64,000 nt of DNA from Basidiobolus meristosporus CBS 931.73 (GCA_002104905.1 MCFE01000011.1:1-64000), one strand, 5' to 3'; shown: positions 36,657-47,970, counted from the first letter of the stretch. Notes: generated by a model not told the origin, from the letters alone. Translations and numbers: made by a program.

Positions 36657-37622
36657 ACAGTTGTAGAGATGATATTGGTTCGTTATAGATTATCAATAGT
36701 TACCTTTCAATTGTGACTGATTCGAAAGTGTGGGAGTACTTCGTGGCAATATACAATTAGCGTCACTACTCATGTATCACCTTCATAAATCTCGACAGTT
36801 TCACATCCTTTGAGGCTGTTGAGGGTCTTCTCAAAACTGTGCCAATACAATATAAAATTATCGTAGTGTTGAATGTATGAAATATGTCATTGGAAAGCTC
36901 CCTATGATATTTCTGCTCAAAAACTATACAATGGTGTGCAATTGTCGGAAAGTAACCTATTAGAATTTTAAATAACTAATGAGCTGTGGTCTAGGGTATT
37001 TCGAAGATGTTCAGAATCTTCATTGCTTAACTATTTATGGCTGTGTTTTCCGAATCATCGGGATAGCTAATCAATTAATTGATTTGGTGAATAATTAGCT
37101 CCTAAAAATCTCTAGCCTCTAATATAGGATAAGTCTGTGGTAGCTGCGCCATCCGTCATATGCTATCGTTTGGAGCGCATCAACTATGACCTCAAGAAAC
37201 TATTGATTAATGTTGCTCTTTGATCATTGTCGTGGTGTGCTCCTAAAGGGTTAGTACTTTTGAGAAAGTTTATTATGGAAATACTTAACTAAATTCACCC
37301 CAACTATTTCTAGCCCAGCCTCATAATAGCGTTACTTATAGTCACAAGAACATGACCTTCTCTGATGCAGCCAAAACAAAACTCGTAGAATTCATTTTGT
37401 TATGGACAATATCGAAATTCCGTATTTTAACACCTAAAACTTAGACCCTTTGTTTCGTATCACTAGCTTTACCAAGCTCTAATATAAGTATGAAAGCCTT
37501 CGTTGAACTCAACAAACCAACAAGTGAATATCATTCAGATCTTTCAGTGCTCCAAACTGCTTCTGATACACTACAAAGGCTCGCAGCGAATCCATTTCAC
37601 TGTAGCAGACAAGATAACAAAT
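34290..37622. other. Gene-poor AT-rich region
   Basis: About 3.3 kb. Plus-strand frames at 34439-34669 and 34737-35012 (the second without an ATG) show no recognisable domain. A dinucleotide repeat lies at 36621-36655. A weak similarity to the LTR-like repeat is seen around 37490-37570. No RNA genes seen. Confidence 0.45.
36621..36655. repeat. (TC)n microsatellite
   Basis: About 17 perfect TC units directly after a degenerate ACTC/ACAC tract (36593-36620). Confidence 0.95.
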
Positions 37623-37958
37623 TGTTGTAAACTCCATGTTTACACCTAAATATTTACAGTAACTGAGTCTATGTCCTTACTATTTCCCAGCCAAATTTTC
37701 TGTCAGGATTTTGAATATTTTCACTAAATACTAAGTACCCAGAATATCATGTTTTTCATAGTGATCCAAATGACCGCAAACTTTGGGCACATACTCTTGG
37801 GGCCGCAATAAGCATATGCTAGATTCGTTTTACCAAAACATCGCAAACGCATAAATACATCTTTTATATTCAATAAAACATAAAGCAAAGGCAACATAGT
37901 CAGCTCGCTCTTCCAATCACTTCGAATACCTCTAGAATCCTCTTGACATCAATAAGGT
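37623..37958 (+). repeat. LTR-like repeat copy, about 336 bp
   Basis: Starts TGTTGTAAAC, then TACACCTAAATATTT, ATAAATACATC, TTCAATAAAAC and TTCCAATCACTTCGAAT, and ends near TTGACA. The order of these words matches the copies at 43503-43847 and, inverted, 45178-45536. More diverged than those two. Confidence 0.6.
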
Positions 37959-38511
37959 TCTTTGTATTTGAATCAACTTGGATAACTTGAGTGATTATTT
38001 CATTTGGCTCATTGGGCAAAAACACAATGTGTGGAAATCAGGAGATGCATTGTAGAAGGTAATATTATGTGCGCAGTTTATTTGTTATTTGGAAGACTTC
38101 GTCTTTTTAGTACACGCACAACTCTGAAGATGTAACAATTTACTATTTCCAACTATCTCAGTAAAGTTTAGTAAGATTTTCGTAACATAAAAAGGCAATA
38201 TACTACCTGCTGGTATCAGCACCGTAGGTTAGGAAAATCCGGAGTATTACTTCAGCATGTTACTTTTCCCAACAATAAATAACATGAGAACAGCTAACCT
38301 ATTTGTTAGTCCTTTGAAAATAGAAATACAAGTAAGCTGCAACATACCGTTAGAATACTGTTTAACCTGGATTCGTTTAGCTTAAAGTTAGATTAGTTGG
38401 AATGCCTATTAAAACTCCAAATATCTAGTATACATTAGGATCCAAGAATCAAGAACACAGTAACTTGGTTGGGCGATGGCCATGATTTTTTACCCAGAAT
38501 TGACAATTTCC

Positions 38512-39200
38512 GGATCAATGATGTATAGCCTATCTAACCTGATTCGGTTCTTCCTCCAAAATAGATAGCATCCAACTTGCCATCCGATCCCCACCCTCCT
38601 GGTGTGCTAGGATCAGCTCCCATCCATCAATCCACACTTCCCAATTAGCCTCGCATAACGCTAGCCTACATTCTTTATGTGCAATGGTGCAGATTCCTCA
38701 TTCCGATCCAGGGCTGGCCTTCATTGCCCTGACTAGACTGCCAACTCAACGTCCCCTCCTCACACCATGCATCACCTTCGCATCACACCACACCATACCG
38801 CACCCCTCGTCACCAACGTCAACACCCTCGAAATGACCCATCATCATGGCTACACTCATTTCCACAGCCAAACTTACCCCAGCCCTAACCCAAACTCAAA
38901 CATAGACCCTCGCTCTCCCACACCCACACTGACTCCCATATAGCCCCTGCCTCAACTTCTGTCAGCTATTCATCCTCGTTCTGCTTCATCCCTCGCTCAC
39001 CTTCCCTCCCCTCTTTTCTTTTCCCCTCTGAAATAGTCAGCCCCACCTTCCCCTAATCCGAACCATCTCTAATCTTCATCCCTGCCTGGCCAAAACCCTA
39101 TTGCCACCCGAATTACAATTCCCATCACCTTTCCAGCAGGTTAGCCAATCGGTTCCGCATCAACCAATATCAAAAGGTTGACCATTCTCGGGTAACCAAA
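38512..39200 (+). repeat. Left arm of a large inverted repeat flanking the phosphatase gene
   Basis: Its reverse complement is found at 42205-42966. The outer 318 bp (38512-38829) look identical by eye to the other arm. Inward, the arms diverge with substitutions and small indels to about 39200. The arm is richer in C and pyrimidines than the surrounding DNA. A frame beginning ATGGTGCAG is open in both arms, but its low-complexity His/Pro/Thr-rich translation does not look like a real protein. Confidence 0.9.
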
Positions 39201-39696
39201 CAATAGTTACGCCATTTGTACCAAGCATCAAAATATCCTTGTGAAATGAGCTTGAAGGTGCAAAAACAGATAATACAGTTTATTATTACGGGTTGTACCA
39301 AATGAATTGAATGTTGCGAATGTAACATGGAATTTGATGGACTCTTTCATTTAAGAAATCCAATAACCGCTAGCCCACAGATATTCATTGGGCGTAAATT
39401 AACTTCCACCTGGTCTTTACCATATAGGTCCATCGATCTTGGTGAAGAGAAAATTCTAGCGTGGGCATGTGACTGTACGTTGCATTTGTTAATAAAGATG
39501 TTGTTTGTAAAGGCGAAGTATATTGTTGAATTGTTGTTGAATGTGGCCTGATGATAAAATCCAGCTAAACATGGACCACGATGGCAAATACTAGAGATAA
39601 CAACGAAGAGCTTGAATTATGTACAGGAAAACAAATATCTAAACATAAAGTATAATAAATAATCAACGGGACGAACTCCATCTACTGGTAACAAAA
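39201..39696. other. 3' flank of the phosphatase gene
   Basis: About 0.5 kb between the inverted-repeat arm and the phosphatase stop codon. A 74-codon plus-strand frame (39327-39551) has no recognisable feature. Confidence 0.4.
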
Positions 39697-40482
39697 CTAC
39701 ACACAAGCTGCCCGGCGAGGCAACGTAGGTGTGCCGGGCTCAGAGAATTCGGAGTTTTTGCCCTGCAGGTTCAATGAGTTTTCGTGCTCTACTAACTGAT
39801 AAATTAAGCCCATATTGGGCGAAATGGTTGAGCTACGGGCTTTGACATATGAATATGCCTCGTTAACATTCATTCGAAGTGTCCGCATCACATACGCGAT
39901 GATTAAGCTGGCCGATCGAGAAACCCCGCACTGACAGTGGACCAGCACTGGAAAGCCGCGGGAGCGAGCTTCATCGATGTATGAAAATGCCGCTTCGAAG
40001 GAATCAACGATGTTTTCCTGATTGTGCCCCCAAGGAAATTTCTTATAGCCAACAAACCGGCGATCGGAGCCCGATTCTAAAGGGATGCGAGAGTCGCAGC
40101 TGTGGGGGTCTCTAAGATATGGGTTTGTGACCTCTTTGGCGACATTCAAGATATAGTGAATGTCGAACTTCTGTAGATTCTCTTTGCTAGAGGCGTTGGA
40201 CTCAGTTCCCAGATATAGCAGTGGCAGTATGCATACTGGTCCATTTTCGTAAGGAGAAGCGCAGTTGACTAGGGATTCCTTGGCGGGTATCTCGGTGAGG
40301 CTCCGACAGATGGAAGCGACTGTGTTTCTTGGAGTTGAAGGGACTAAAGACTGGACGGCGCTGCCGGACAGGACTAACGAAAGGTTTTTTGAATTTCTAT
40401 TTTTCATCACCATCATCGGTTTTTTCGAAATGGAGCCCGAGGAAAGACGATTGATCGAATGGCTGGAAAAAGCTAGAGTCAT
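39697..40482 (-). CDS. Dual-specificity protein phosphatase, fungal MAPK-phosphatase type
   Basis: Single exon, 261 aa. The signature VHCQCGVSRSASLIIAYVM gives the C-x5-R loop, with catalytic Cys183 and Arg189. The DUSP domain covers about residues 80-230, from an ILPLLYLGTESNAS start. KKFPWGHNQENI resembles the loop before the catalytic core of Msg5/Sdp1/Pmp1-type enzymes, where His/Asn-rich wording replaces the common Asp general-acid context. The basic, Ser-rich N-terminus (about 75 residues) could hold a MAPK docking site. Likely role: dephosphorylating Thr/Tyr of a MAP kinase. Start is ATG 40482; a TATATA element (about 40615) lies upstream. The gene sits in the loop of a large inverted repeat. 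Confidence 0.9.
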   Translation of the reverse strand: MTLAFSSHSINRLSSGSISKKPMMVMKNRNSKNLSLVLSGSAVQSLVPSTPRNTVASICRSLTEIPAKESLVNCASPYENGPVCILPLLYLGTESNASSKENLQKFDIHYILNVAKEVTNPYLRDPHSCDSRIPLESGSDRRFVGYKKFPWGHNQENIVDSFEAAFSYIDEARSRGFPVLVHCQCGVSRSASLIIAYVMRTLRMNVNEAYSYVKARSSTISPNMGLIYQLVEHENSLNLQGKNSEFSEPGTPTLPRRAACV

Positions 40483-42204
40483 TTTGCGTGGAATCTATCG
40501 TATCAAGTAAAGGCTCGATAAAAGAATCTAGGTGATGTAGGCTTAGCCCTCTAGGCGAATGTATAATACTTAATTAGATGGAGAATAACGGCAATGCCAC
40601 GACAGACGTTTGGTTATATATGAAAAATCAGCACCTCAGCGAGATGCCGATTTGGATTATCGATGAATGGAAAAATAACATATGAGGTGGTTACATGCAT
40701 CTCTACACGCATGGAGTGTTTTCAGAACAACCAAATGATGCATTCTTTGCTGCATTGAGGAGAATGCCGAATCATAGAATTACATGTTCCTTGACTACCC
40801 CTTTTGGATATGTTTAATTGGATGCAAATAATTACTGTCCTACCGAATTAGATTAATTACCTAAACCTTTTGTTGGCTCCATCATGAAGCTGCTGTACGC
40901 AAATGAAATTACGAGATCGTGTATATAATGGTTGCAAATGATATCAGGCCTAGCCTGGTGCTAGCTGCCGCCCGGTGCACATTGACAATGAATTTTGTGT
41001 AGAGCATCAGGATATGCATGCACATGATAGAGTCATTGCTTTGCCAGGGCGCTAGGCTCTGCCATGATTAGGATACAGACATGCCTCTGGCATATGGGCA
41101 GCCGTTTGGCACAGATCGTGTGATATGTGCCAAGTTGGCGTTATCCCAGTCGGCCAGTAATCCAAATTTGACATGATTACCTTTCCGACTGGGAATGGTG
41201 ATCTGTAAGGGTGACACAAGCCGGAGTTGCCGTCACTAAGAATACCAATGTTACCATCAGCGCTCCCTCAAAGAGGATATTACTAATCACACTGCCCACC
41301 GTATCACCATCACCAAACTTGCCATCATCCACGCCGGAATTTGGCAATCGGAGGACTCTTCGACTGGTACGCTGTCTATCCAAACACCCCAACCCCTCTT
41401 GTGCCCCATTTCTAGGCTCTTGGATGGTTGCGGGCAGTAACGGTATCCCAAGATGGAATTCTGAATGATGCTTTGAAATCTAATGCAAGACAGAATTTCG
41501 TTGTTGGCTACTCATCTGAATAGGTGACACTCGCATTGTCGATCAGAACGGAGAGGAGGCCATTATCCGAAAGTGTCAATCCAATGAATTCATATGCTTT
41601 TTAAAGTATTCTGCCCAATTCAAGTTAGTTTTGCCAAATCATCTGTACCACCCAGGCCTCTAATTTTAGAATCCCCGTGGAATTCCTCATTTCTAACGCG
41701 TCTGTAGCGCTGATACGATGATTTTCCGCAACCTCCATGAAATCCGCATTTAAAAATATCTGCCTTGGTCCCAATGTACACAATCTACTGGATTCAGGAA
41801 TGCTACAGGTGATCACGTCGTTACCACATCATATTACACGAGGGCCTAGGCTCAGTTCTCAACTTCGGCACATCTTGGAATAAATTCTGTGCAACACCGC
41901 GAGCAAGTAATCTACTCTGCTCCGCCTCCAATGAGCACAAAAAGTGCTGGCAGTTTGCGGTGTGGGCTTGCGACATTTCGCGTCCGTCTTACCCTGTTGA
42001 CGTGGGGAATTTTCTTGTGGATGGAGCGAATAGGATGCATTTGGGTTTCATCCCATTCGAGATTATCGGAATTCGCTGGTTCTATTCTTGTCGTGAAGTC
42101 AGGTTGATGATCTCTGGAAACTCCTTGTATGTTTATTTCGCCTATTCTGGCTACCTATCAGCGGTGGTTTAATTGTGGTTTCGCATGGTGGGAGGAAGTG
42201 CACA
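40483..42204. other. Intergenic DNA inside the inverted-repeat loop
   Basis: About 1.7 kb. A plus-strand frame is open for about 120 codons at roughly 41814-42172, with coherent wording (WACDISRPSYPVDVGNFLVD) but no acceptable start or known motif. It may be a pseudogene fragment. Two overlapping opposed frames at 41177-41468 look like chance. Confidence 0.4.
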
Positions 42205-42966
42205 GTTACACAAACATTTGGTTTGCCTTTGATACAAAACCAATTGAATGCGGAACCGATTGGCTAACGCGCTGGAGAATGGGAATTGCAATTGGAGTGG
42301 CAATAGGGCTTGGGCTAGGTAGGGATGAAAATCAGATATGGTTCGGATTAGGGGAAGGTGGGGCTGACTATTTCAGAGGGGGAAAGGGGAGGAGAGGAAA
42401 GGAGTGGAGTGAGGGACAGAGTAGGATGAGGATGGGGATGGGGGTGAAGATGAGTAGATGGCAAAAGTGGCGGCAGGGGTAGTACGGATGATGGAGCGAG
42501 AAGTGAGAGTGAGGGCCTGGGTTTGAGTTTGGGTTAGGGCCGAGGTGAGTTTGGTTGAGAGCGAGGGTGCTGGTGCTGTCGGGGAGAATATTAGTGTGAA
42601 TGCTCGTGTGAATATGAATGCAGCCATGATGATAGGTCATTTTGAGGGTGTTGACGTTGGTGACGAGGGGTGCGGTATGGTGTGGTGTGGTGTGATGCGA
42701 AGGTGATGCATGGTGTGAGGAGGGGACGTTGAGTTGGCAGTCTAGTCAGGGCAATGAAGGCCAGCCCTGGATCGGAATGAGGAATCTGCACCATTGCACA
42801 TAAAGAATGTAGGCTAGCGTTATGCGAGGCTAATTGGGAAGTGTGGATTGATGGATGGGAGCTGATCCTAGCACACCAGGAGGGTGGGGATCGGATGGCA
42901 AGTTGGATGCTATCTATTTTGGAGGAAGAACCGAATCAGGTTAGATAGGCTATACATCATTGATCC
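42205..42966 (-). repeat. Right arm of the large inverted repeat
   Basis: Reverse complement of 38512-39200, with the outer end (42650-42966) identical by eye. This arm has an extra or longer inner part, including a nearly pure purine tract at about 42375-42480 on the plus strand. On the minus strand, a frame from 42627 encodes a Ser/Thr/Pro-rich 84-aa peptide that is broken by a stop in the other arm. Confidence 0.9.
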
Positions 42967-43502
42967 AGTAACCTGTGAGTGTGGTGTCATCATTAAATTT
43001 GTTTGTAATATGTATATCCATGTGGCATAAAAAGGCGCTCTTATGTTATTCAAAAGCAAGATAAATTTATTACCTCAAGACCCTGTGTATGATTTAATAC
43101 CGAAAAAATACTATTAAGGTAAATATTTGAATTTATTTGAACTAGATACCCAAGTAGTTCATTTATCATTATTAGCCAGTCTCCAATCCCCGGGGAAGTC
43201 ACAATTTCACACCCATCATCCATCAACTTGTTCAATATTTATTTACTTAAATATGCTCTTACAATTCCATTAGCTACAAACAATATACCCTTGTAAGACA
43301 TCAACTAATATATACCATTTTCATTGGAATCATGAAACCAGCAAAGTTACTTTACTAGAGCCGACTTCATCTTAAATGCTTCACACATTGAGTGCGTTCA
43401 AAGTTCCATAAAATACCACTATCTAAGGAGCTGTTGTTGATTACATTAGAGGCTAAATAAAAGTATTCTGTAAAAAAAGTTATAGTTAATGTATGTATCA
43501 TC
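42967..43502. other. Intergenic AT-rich DNA
   Basis: About 0.5 kb between the inverted repeat and the LTR-like cluster. Only short frames; nothing recognised. Confidence 0.4.
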
Positions 43503-43847
43503 TGTTGTAAATCAGGTAGTACACCTAGATACTCCATTAACTTTGTCACTTTGATCATAGCCTACAAATTTTAGAGTATTCTGCTCAAATTCCTTGTTGA
43601 GATATACCTTGAATAGTTCACCAAAATATCAGGTACCCAGGACATAAATGACCTCAGAGCTATCCTAAGTCCTCAAGCTTTTCACACATGTTCTTGGGAT
43701 ATTCTTATATATATTCTATGTGATTTTTTTGCCAAGACCATGTAAAAGTATAAATGCCACTTTTACATTCAATAAATCATCAAGTGAAAGCCACATAATC
43801 TACTTGATCTCCCAATCACTTCCAATATCTCCAAAACTCTTACAACG
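43503..43847 (+). repeat. LTR-like repeat copy, about 345 bp
   Basis: Starts TGTTGTAAAT and ends CTCTTACAAC, giving short inverted ends. Internally it carries TATAAATGCC then TTCAATAAATC, a TATA-poly(A) pair in the forward direction. It aligns along its length with the reverse complement of 45178-45536. Confidence 0.7.
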
Positions 43848-44084
43848 GTTTCCATAGAATTTAAAGCACTAAAAGAAATTATTCTTGTTATAGCTGACTT
43901 ACAAATGCAATTGGAGCATGCTTTGGAAAGGCTTTAAGAGATGTATGCTTAGAGTTACTGGATAACTTTAGTAGCCTTTTCTTTATTCATTTTTTTGACT
44001 TGTTTAGGAGCTGTTGAACAATCAAATAAAATCAATTCCGAAGATTTGGACGAATTTCCGATACACCCTGTAAATTCTGCTTCA

Positions 44085-44530
44085 AAAGTTTTGAAGATAT
44101 CGGCTGGAAGTGATTGGAGAACTAGTAGATTGTGTGGTTCTCACTTGATGATTTATTGACCATAAAAGTCGTATTTATACTTCATGTTAAAGGCAAACCA
44201 AGTGTTGTATATGTGTTTATTGCTGTGGATTTTAGTTTACACCTAAACCATTCATATAACATTAGATTCGACTTGACTTATTGCTAATTTATGAGTTCGT
44301 TCTGTGAATCACTTCCAAAACTCCCTAGAATCTTGCATCATTTATAACGATTCCAAGAGCAACCAAGCTAAGTCTGCTTTCGAGCAAAGTTGGATATTTT
44401 CAACAAGATGTCAGATATCTACAACATTAAAATTCTTAAAGAAAACCTTGAATTTTGGCAGGAAATGATGAAGCTCATAAGCTATGATCTAAATGACCAA
44501 GTTAATGTAAGTATCTAGGTGCATGTGTTT
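44085..44530 (-). repeat. LTR-like repeat copy, inverted and interrupted
   Basis: 44085-44220 matches one half of the repeat (GGAAGTGATTGG, AGTAGATTGTGTGG, TTGATGATTTATTGA) and 44430-44530 the other half (GCTATGATCTAAATGACCAA, TATCTAGGTGCA). Between them lies a short forward-oriented deletion derivative (ACACCTAAACC to CTTCCAAAACTCC), so this looks like a nested insertion. Confidence 0.5.
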
Positions 44531-44539
44531 AAATATTCC

Positions 44540-44895
44540 GCTTACACCTAATCCATGTATGTACCTTTGGATTCAATTTGGCTTATTGCTAAACTATGAA
44601 TTATTTACTTAAGATTTAGTTCGGAATATATCAGCTAATTCTTGGAATTAGTGAAGGCCTGGAAGTTATCAGGTTTTTCATAAACTCGTCCAAAAGGCAC
44701 CAAACCCCTTACTGGAACTTTTTTTGTAGCACCCTGTTATAAGTGCTACGAAGCTCTCCTAAAAGTATAAATTCTCTATCTAAATTCAATCAAACAATAA
44801 GAGAATATCATCCAATTCTTCTGGTTCTCCAAATCACTTCCAATGCTCCCCAGAATTTTGTAACAGTATATACAAAATTTAGAACAAATTCCACA
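44540..44895 (+). repeat. LTR-like repeat copy, diverged
   Basis: Begins at TTACACCTAATCC and continues through AAGTATAAATTC, TTCAATCAAACAATAAG and AATCACTTCCAATGC to TTTTGTAACA. The same word order as in the other copies is kept, with more mismatches. Confidence 0.5.
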
Positions 44896-45177
44896 ATATT
44901 TGGGAGAAGCGCAACTAAAGCACATGCAAGCTTAAGAGGTCTATTGGGTCTGTGACTAGTGCACCGCGCTACAATGAAGAGACCTGCCCTTGTGAATTTA
45001 GTCAGGCCAAATATTAACCAAAAGTTTGCAACAGAAATTTCAATTTTTCACTATTGGATGATTAACCCTATCTACTTTTCCATCCTAAATGATCTGGTGT
45101 AACTTAGAGTCTTATGGAGCCAAAAAATATAGCTATTTAACAAGTTAAGCTAATTAAACCAGTAAAGCTACAGTAGT

Positions 45178-45536
45178 TGTTATAAGAGCATTGGAGATAT
45201 TGGAAGTGATTGGGAGAACAAGTAGATTATGTAGTTTTCACTTAATGATTTATTGAATGCAAAAGTAGTATTTATACTTTCACATGGTCTTGGCATACCA
45301 AACAAGTAAAATATGTTTAGGAAGGTCCCAAGAACATGTGTGCAAAGTTTGGTGCTGTTTGGACAACATAACAAAATTACATGTTCTGGGTATCTGATGT
45401 TTCGGTGAAAATATTCCAAGTAAATCCCGACAAGGAATTTGGTCGGAATTCTCCAAGATTTGTAGGTAATGATCTAAGTGACTAAGTTGGGTGAATATTT
45501 AGGTGCGGTTACGAATTTTTACAACAGTAATGAAGC
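45178..45536 (-). repeat. LTR-like repeat copy, about 359 bp, best preserved ends
   Basis: Bounded by TGTTATAAG and TTACAACA (TG...CA ends with short inverted repeats). Flanks GTAGT and GTAAT could be a 5-bp target duplication with one mismatch. On the minus strand, TATAAATAC is followed by TTCAATAAATC. No internal coding region remains, so this would be a solo LTR if the interpretation is right. Confidence 0.65.
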
Positions 45537-45927
45537 ACCTTTACCCGGATTTAAAGTAGGCTCAAACTGATGCTGGAACACTGAAAAATGGGTTGAGTTG
45601 GACTATAGCATATTCGATTATTCTAAATCGAGAGTTTAACAGTAACCCATAAATACTAGTGCCCGCGGAAAGATTCTTATTGTGAGTTGGTATCGTATAC
45701 AAAAAACATGTATGATGCTTAATCAATTTTGGATATTTTAAAGTGATATCGAGTACCATTTGCAACCATCATCTGCCATCAACACAGTAAACAATAGGAG
45801 GCATCAGCTGCCAGTGGGTGTCAAACTATACCGTAGCGTTGGCCCAGCATTGTTGATACATAGACGCCTAAACAATCAATCAATGGTACTAAAAACTAAA
45901 GAGATTTATTTAGTTAAATGCTATGTC
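45537..45927. other. Intergenic; 3' side of the EF-P gene
   Basis: About 0.4 kb with no supported gene. A minus-strand AATAAA at about 45910-45905, just after the EF-P stop, is its probable poly(A) signal. Confidence 0.45.
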
Positions 45928-46886
45928 TTATGCTCTGTTGATATATTTCATTTCAGCAGTGTCTACTAAAATCCTATCACCAGCCTTAACAAAATCAGGG
46001 ATAGTGACACGACAACCATTGGTTAACGTGGCAGGTTTATAGGTGGCACCCTTTGAGTGACCCACAACATCAGTGCATGACTCTACAGTATAAACGTGTT
46101 GAGGCGGAAGACGGAAAGCAACAGGCCCAGCAGACTCGATGAATTGGACCGTAACAACCATGTTATCTATATGAAACATGCTTAGCTATGGTTAAATCAT
46201 AATAAGAGTGGGAAGCATTACCTTCTAGCATTGGGAAAAGCTTTTCACCACCTAAACATTTGTGAGATTAATAATGCATACGATATCCGAGGTAGAGACA
46301 TATAACTATTAACCTTCTAAAGCACTCTTTTCTAGCTCAAGCTCTTCGAAAGTTTCTTGATTAAGAAGATATACTCTGTCACCTGCAGTGTACAAGTATT
46401 GATATTGCTCCAAATGTGCCTGTTTGACTATCATTCAAAATTCGACTGATAGATTAGTAATTGGAGTTGAGTTAAGGTATATTTGATAGTACCTTCAACA
46501 GAGTCACTGGGCTGGAATCTTTCTACGCACTTAGACCCGTTGGTTGTGTTGCGCAACTCCAACTAAGTAAAAGTCTAAGTTTACCAGGTATATATGCGAT
46601 CATTCACATCCACAAACCTTCACCAAAGCACTTCCACGGCCCATAACACCGTGTTCTTTTCCATTCACGACCCATAGACTGTTTTTGAACTCGATGGTTT
46701 GACCTTTTCTCACTGCGTTCACTGCGGTTTTAATTCCTTGGTATTGGACGGCACCAAACCTCTAAGCACTCAAAAAATTAGAATAACCAACCGCGGGAGG
46801 TATGAGTAATATAAACAGGTTACATGGAACAACCCAGTGCTTAAAGGTGTCTTTGCGAAACGACTTCCGATAGTTCTGATAAACAT
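45928..46886 (-). CDS. Mitochondrial elongation factor P (EF-P) homologue
   Basis: I reconstruct six minus-strand exons (46886-46824, 46761-46618, 46562-46493, 46427-46314, 46251-46222, 46166-45928) separated by five GT-AG introns of 55-65 nt. They encode 219 aa. The first about 22 residues (MFIRTIGSRFAKTP...) are basic and lack acids, as expected for a mitochondrial presequence. The three EF-P domains follow: the KOW-like N-domain ending in ALVKLELRN, the middle OB fold (AHLEQYQYLYTAGDRVYLLN), and the C-terminal domain with KGATYKPATLTNG and GDRILVDTAEMKYINRA, which matches EF-P endings (VDTRSGEYVSR). EF-P relieves ribosome stalling at polyproline. The loop-tip residue corresponding to E. 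coli Lys34 is Arg63. eIF5A is excluded by the third domain. Confidence 0.93.
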
Positions 46887-47204
46887 ATTTGTGGAAAATC
46901 TAGAAACAGCAACGAGTACAGTGCTGGAACGACTATTCACCCAAGCATCTCCACATCCATATGCATGAATTTTTAAAAAATTTTGAAGCTACCCCAAAAG
47001 CTGAAAGCAAGGTCACTGGAAATTAGTAATGGTGATAAATTGTTCACAGACATGTCAGAGCGGTTGGATAATTATCTTGCTGCACCATGCCAACCTGGCC
47101 AATACTGCGACTTCGATCAGTTGAGATATGTATATTAAACAGAGATATTAAAACCTCACTCTGAACCTACACCAGTCAGCAGCATCACTCGGGGCGCCAT
47201 CACC

Positions 47205-47428
47205 ATGATAGCATATGTAGGCCCTACAGAAGACAGGTTTCAACCAGAGCATCTGGGGCCATTTGAGGATGTCGCCGCTGAAACTAATCTAATTTTGAAA
47301 ATCAACCATAACCTCATCGGGTTTAATAGGTAAAGTTAATTTTATTAATTCAAAACTAGCAATATCACAGTATCTGGGATATATCGGATGATAGAAGACT
47401 ACTCCACCACCCACACAATCAGGACTAA
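47205..47428 (+). CDS. Possible small two-exon gene, 60 aa
   Basis: ATG 47205 lies in a good context (CACCATG). Exon 47205-47329 is followed by a 41-nt intron with GTAAAG donor and TATCACAG acceptor, then exon 47371-47428. The peptide runs MIAYVGPTEDRFQPEHLG ... IWDISDDRRL and is unrecognised. It is divergent from the EF-P gene, about 320 bp apart. An upstream frame from ATG 47052 (MSERLDNYLAAPCQPGQYC) could be an earlier exon of the same gene, but I found no clean donor in the right phase. Confidence 0.3.
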
Positions 47429-47909
47429 AACGGTGATACGATCACGGAAACACGAAGAAAATCTTCGCATCCTGCCATTTGCTACCAGAAGCCAGGAATG
47501 GCGGGTTCCGGTTGGCTGTAGCCGCTTTATCGATTGACGTAACCAACCATAGATCAATCGATATTTCGTCATTGGAAATCGATGCCAATATCTGATGAGT
47601 AAGGGACGTATAATGCAAAGCGTGATCGCGTGTTTAGAATGCTGGGCGTTTCCCGTCGTCTTATGTGGTGATTGAATTCCAGAAACCCAACATGGAAGCT
47701 GAACAACTTATGAAACGTGATATCCTTGTGATGGAATGCCCCTATATCGATTGTATCCTTTCAAAACAGTCTGACCACTACGGTAGATTTTGGTGTAATC
47801 AAATCCTGCTTGGTTTCTCACCCTCCTTGCTATATTGGGGGATCTGAAAAATGATGGATTGTTCTCGGCTGATTGGCTACCTCTCAAGTGACTTTGAGTC
47901 ACAGGAAGC

Positions 47910-47916
47910 TATATAA
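47910..47916 (+). promoter_or_regulatory. TATA element upstream of the 78-aa frame
   Basis: TATATAA about 55-60 nt before ATG 47971, the same spacing as seen for other small genes in the window. Confidence 0.45.
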
Positions 47917-47970
47917 CATGGGTACCTCTCTGTCCGCACCTTATTGGTATATCCCTGACTTTATTTTTCT

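Noticed and set aside
41814-42172. Plus-strand open frame of about 120 codons inside the inverted-repeat loop
   Set aside because: Coherent-looking wording, but no start codon in a fitting place, no known motif and no clear splice partners; left as a possible pseudogene fragment only.
42368-42794. Ser/Thr/Pro- and His-rich minus-strand frames in the right inverted-repeat arm
   Set aside because: Composition follows directly from the C/T-rich tract; the matching frame is broken by a stop in the other arm, so coding is unlikely.
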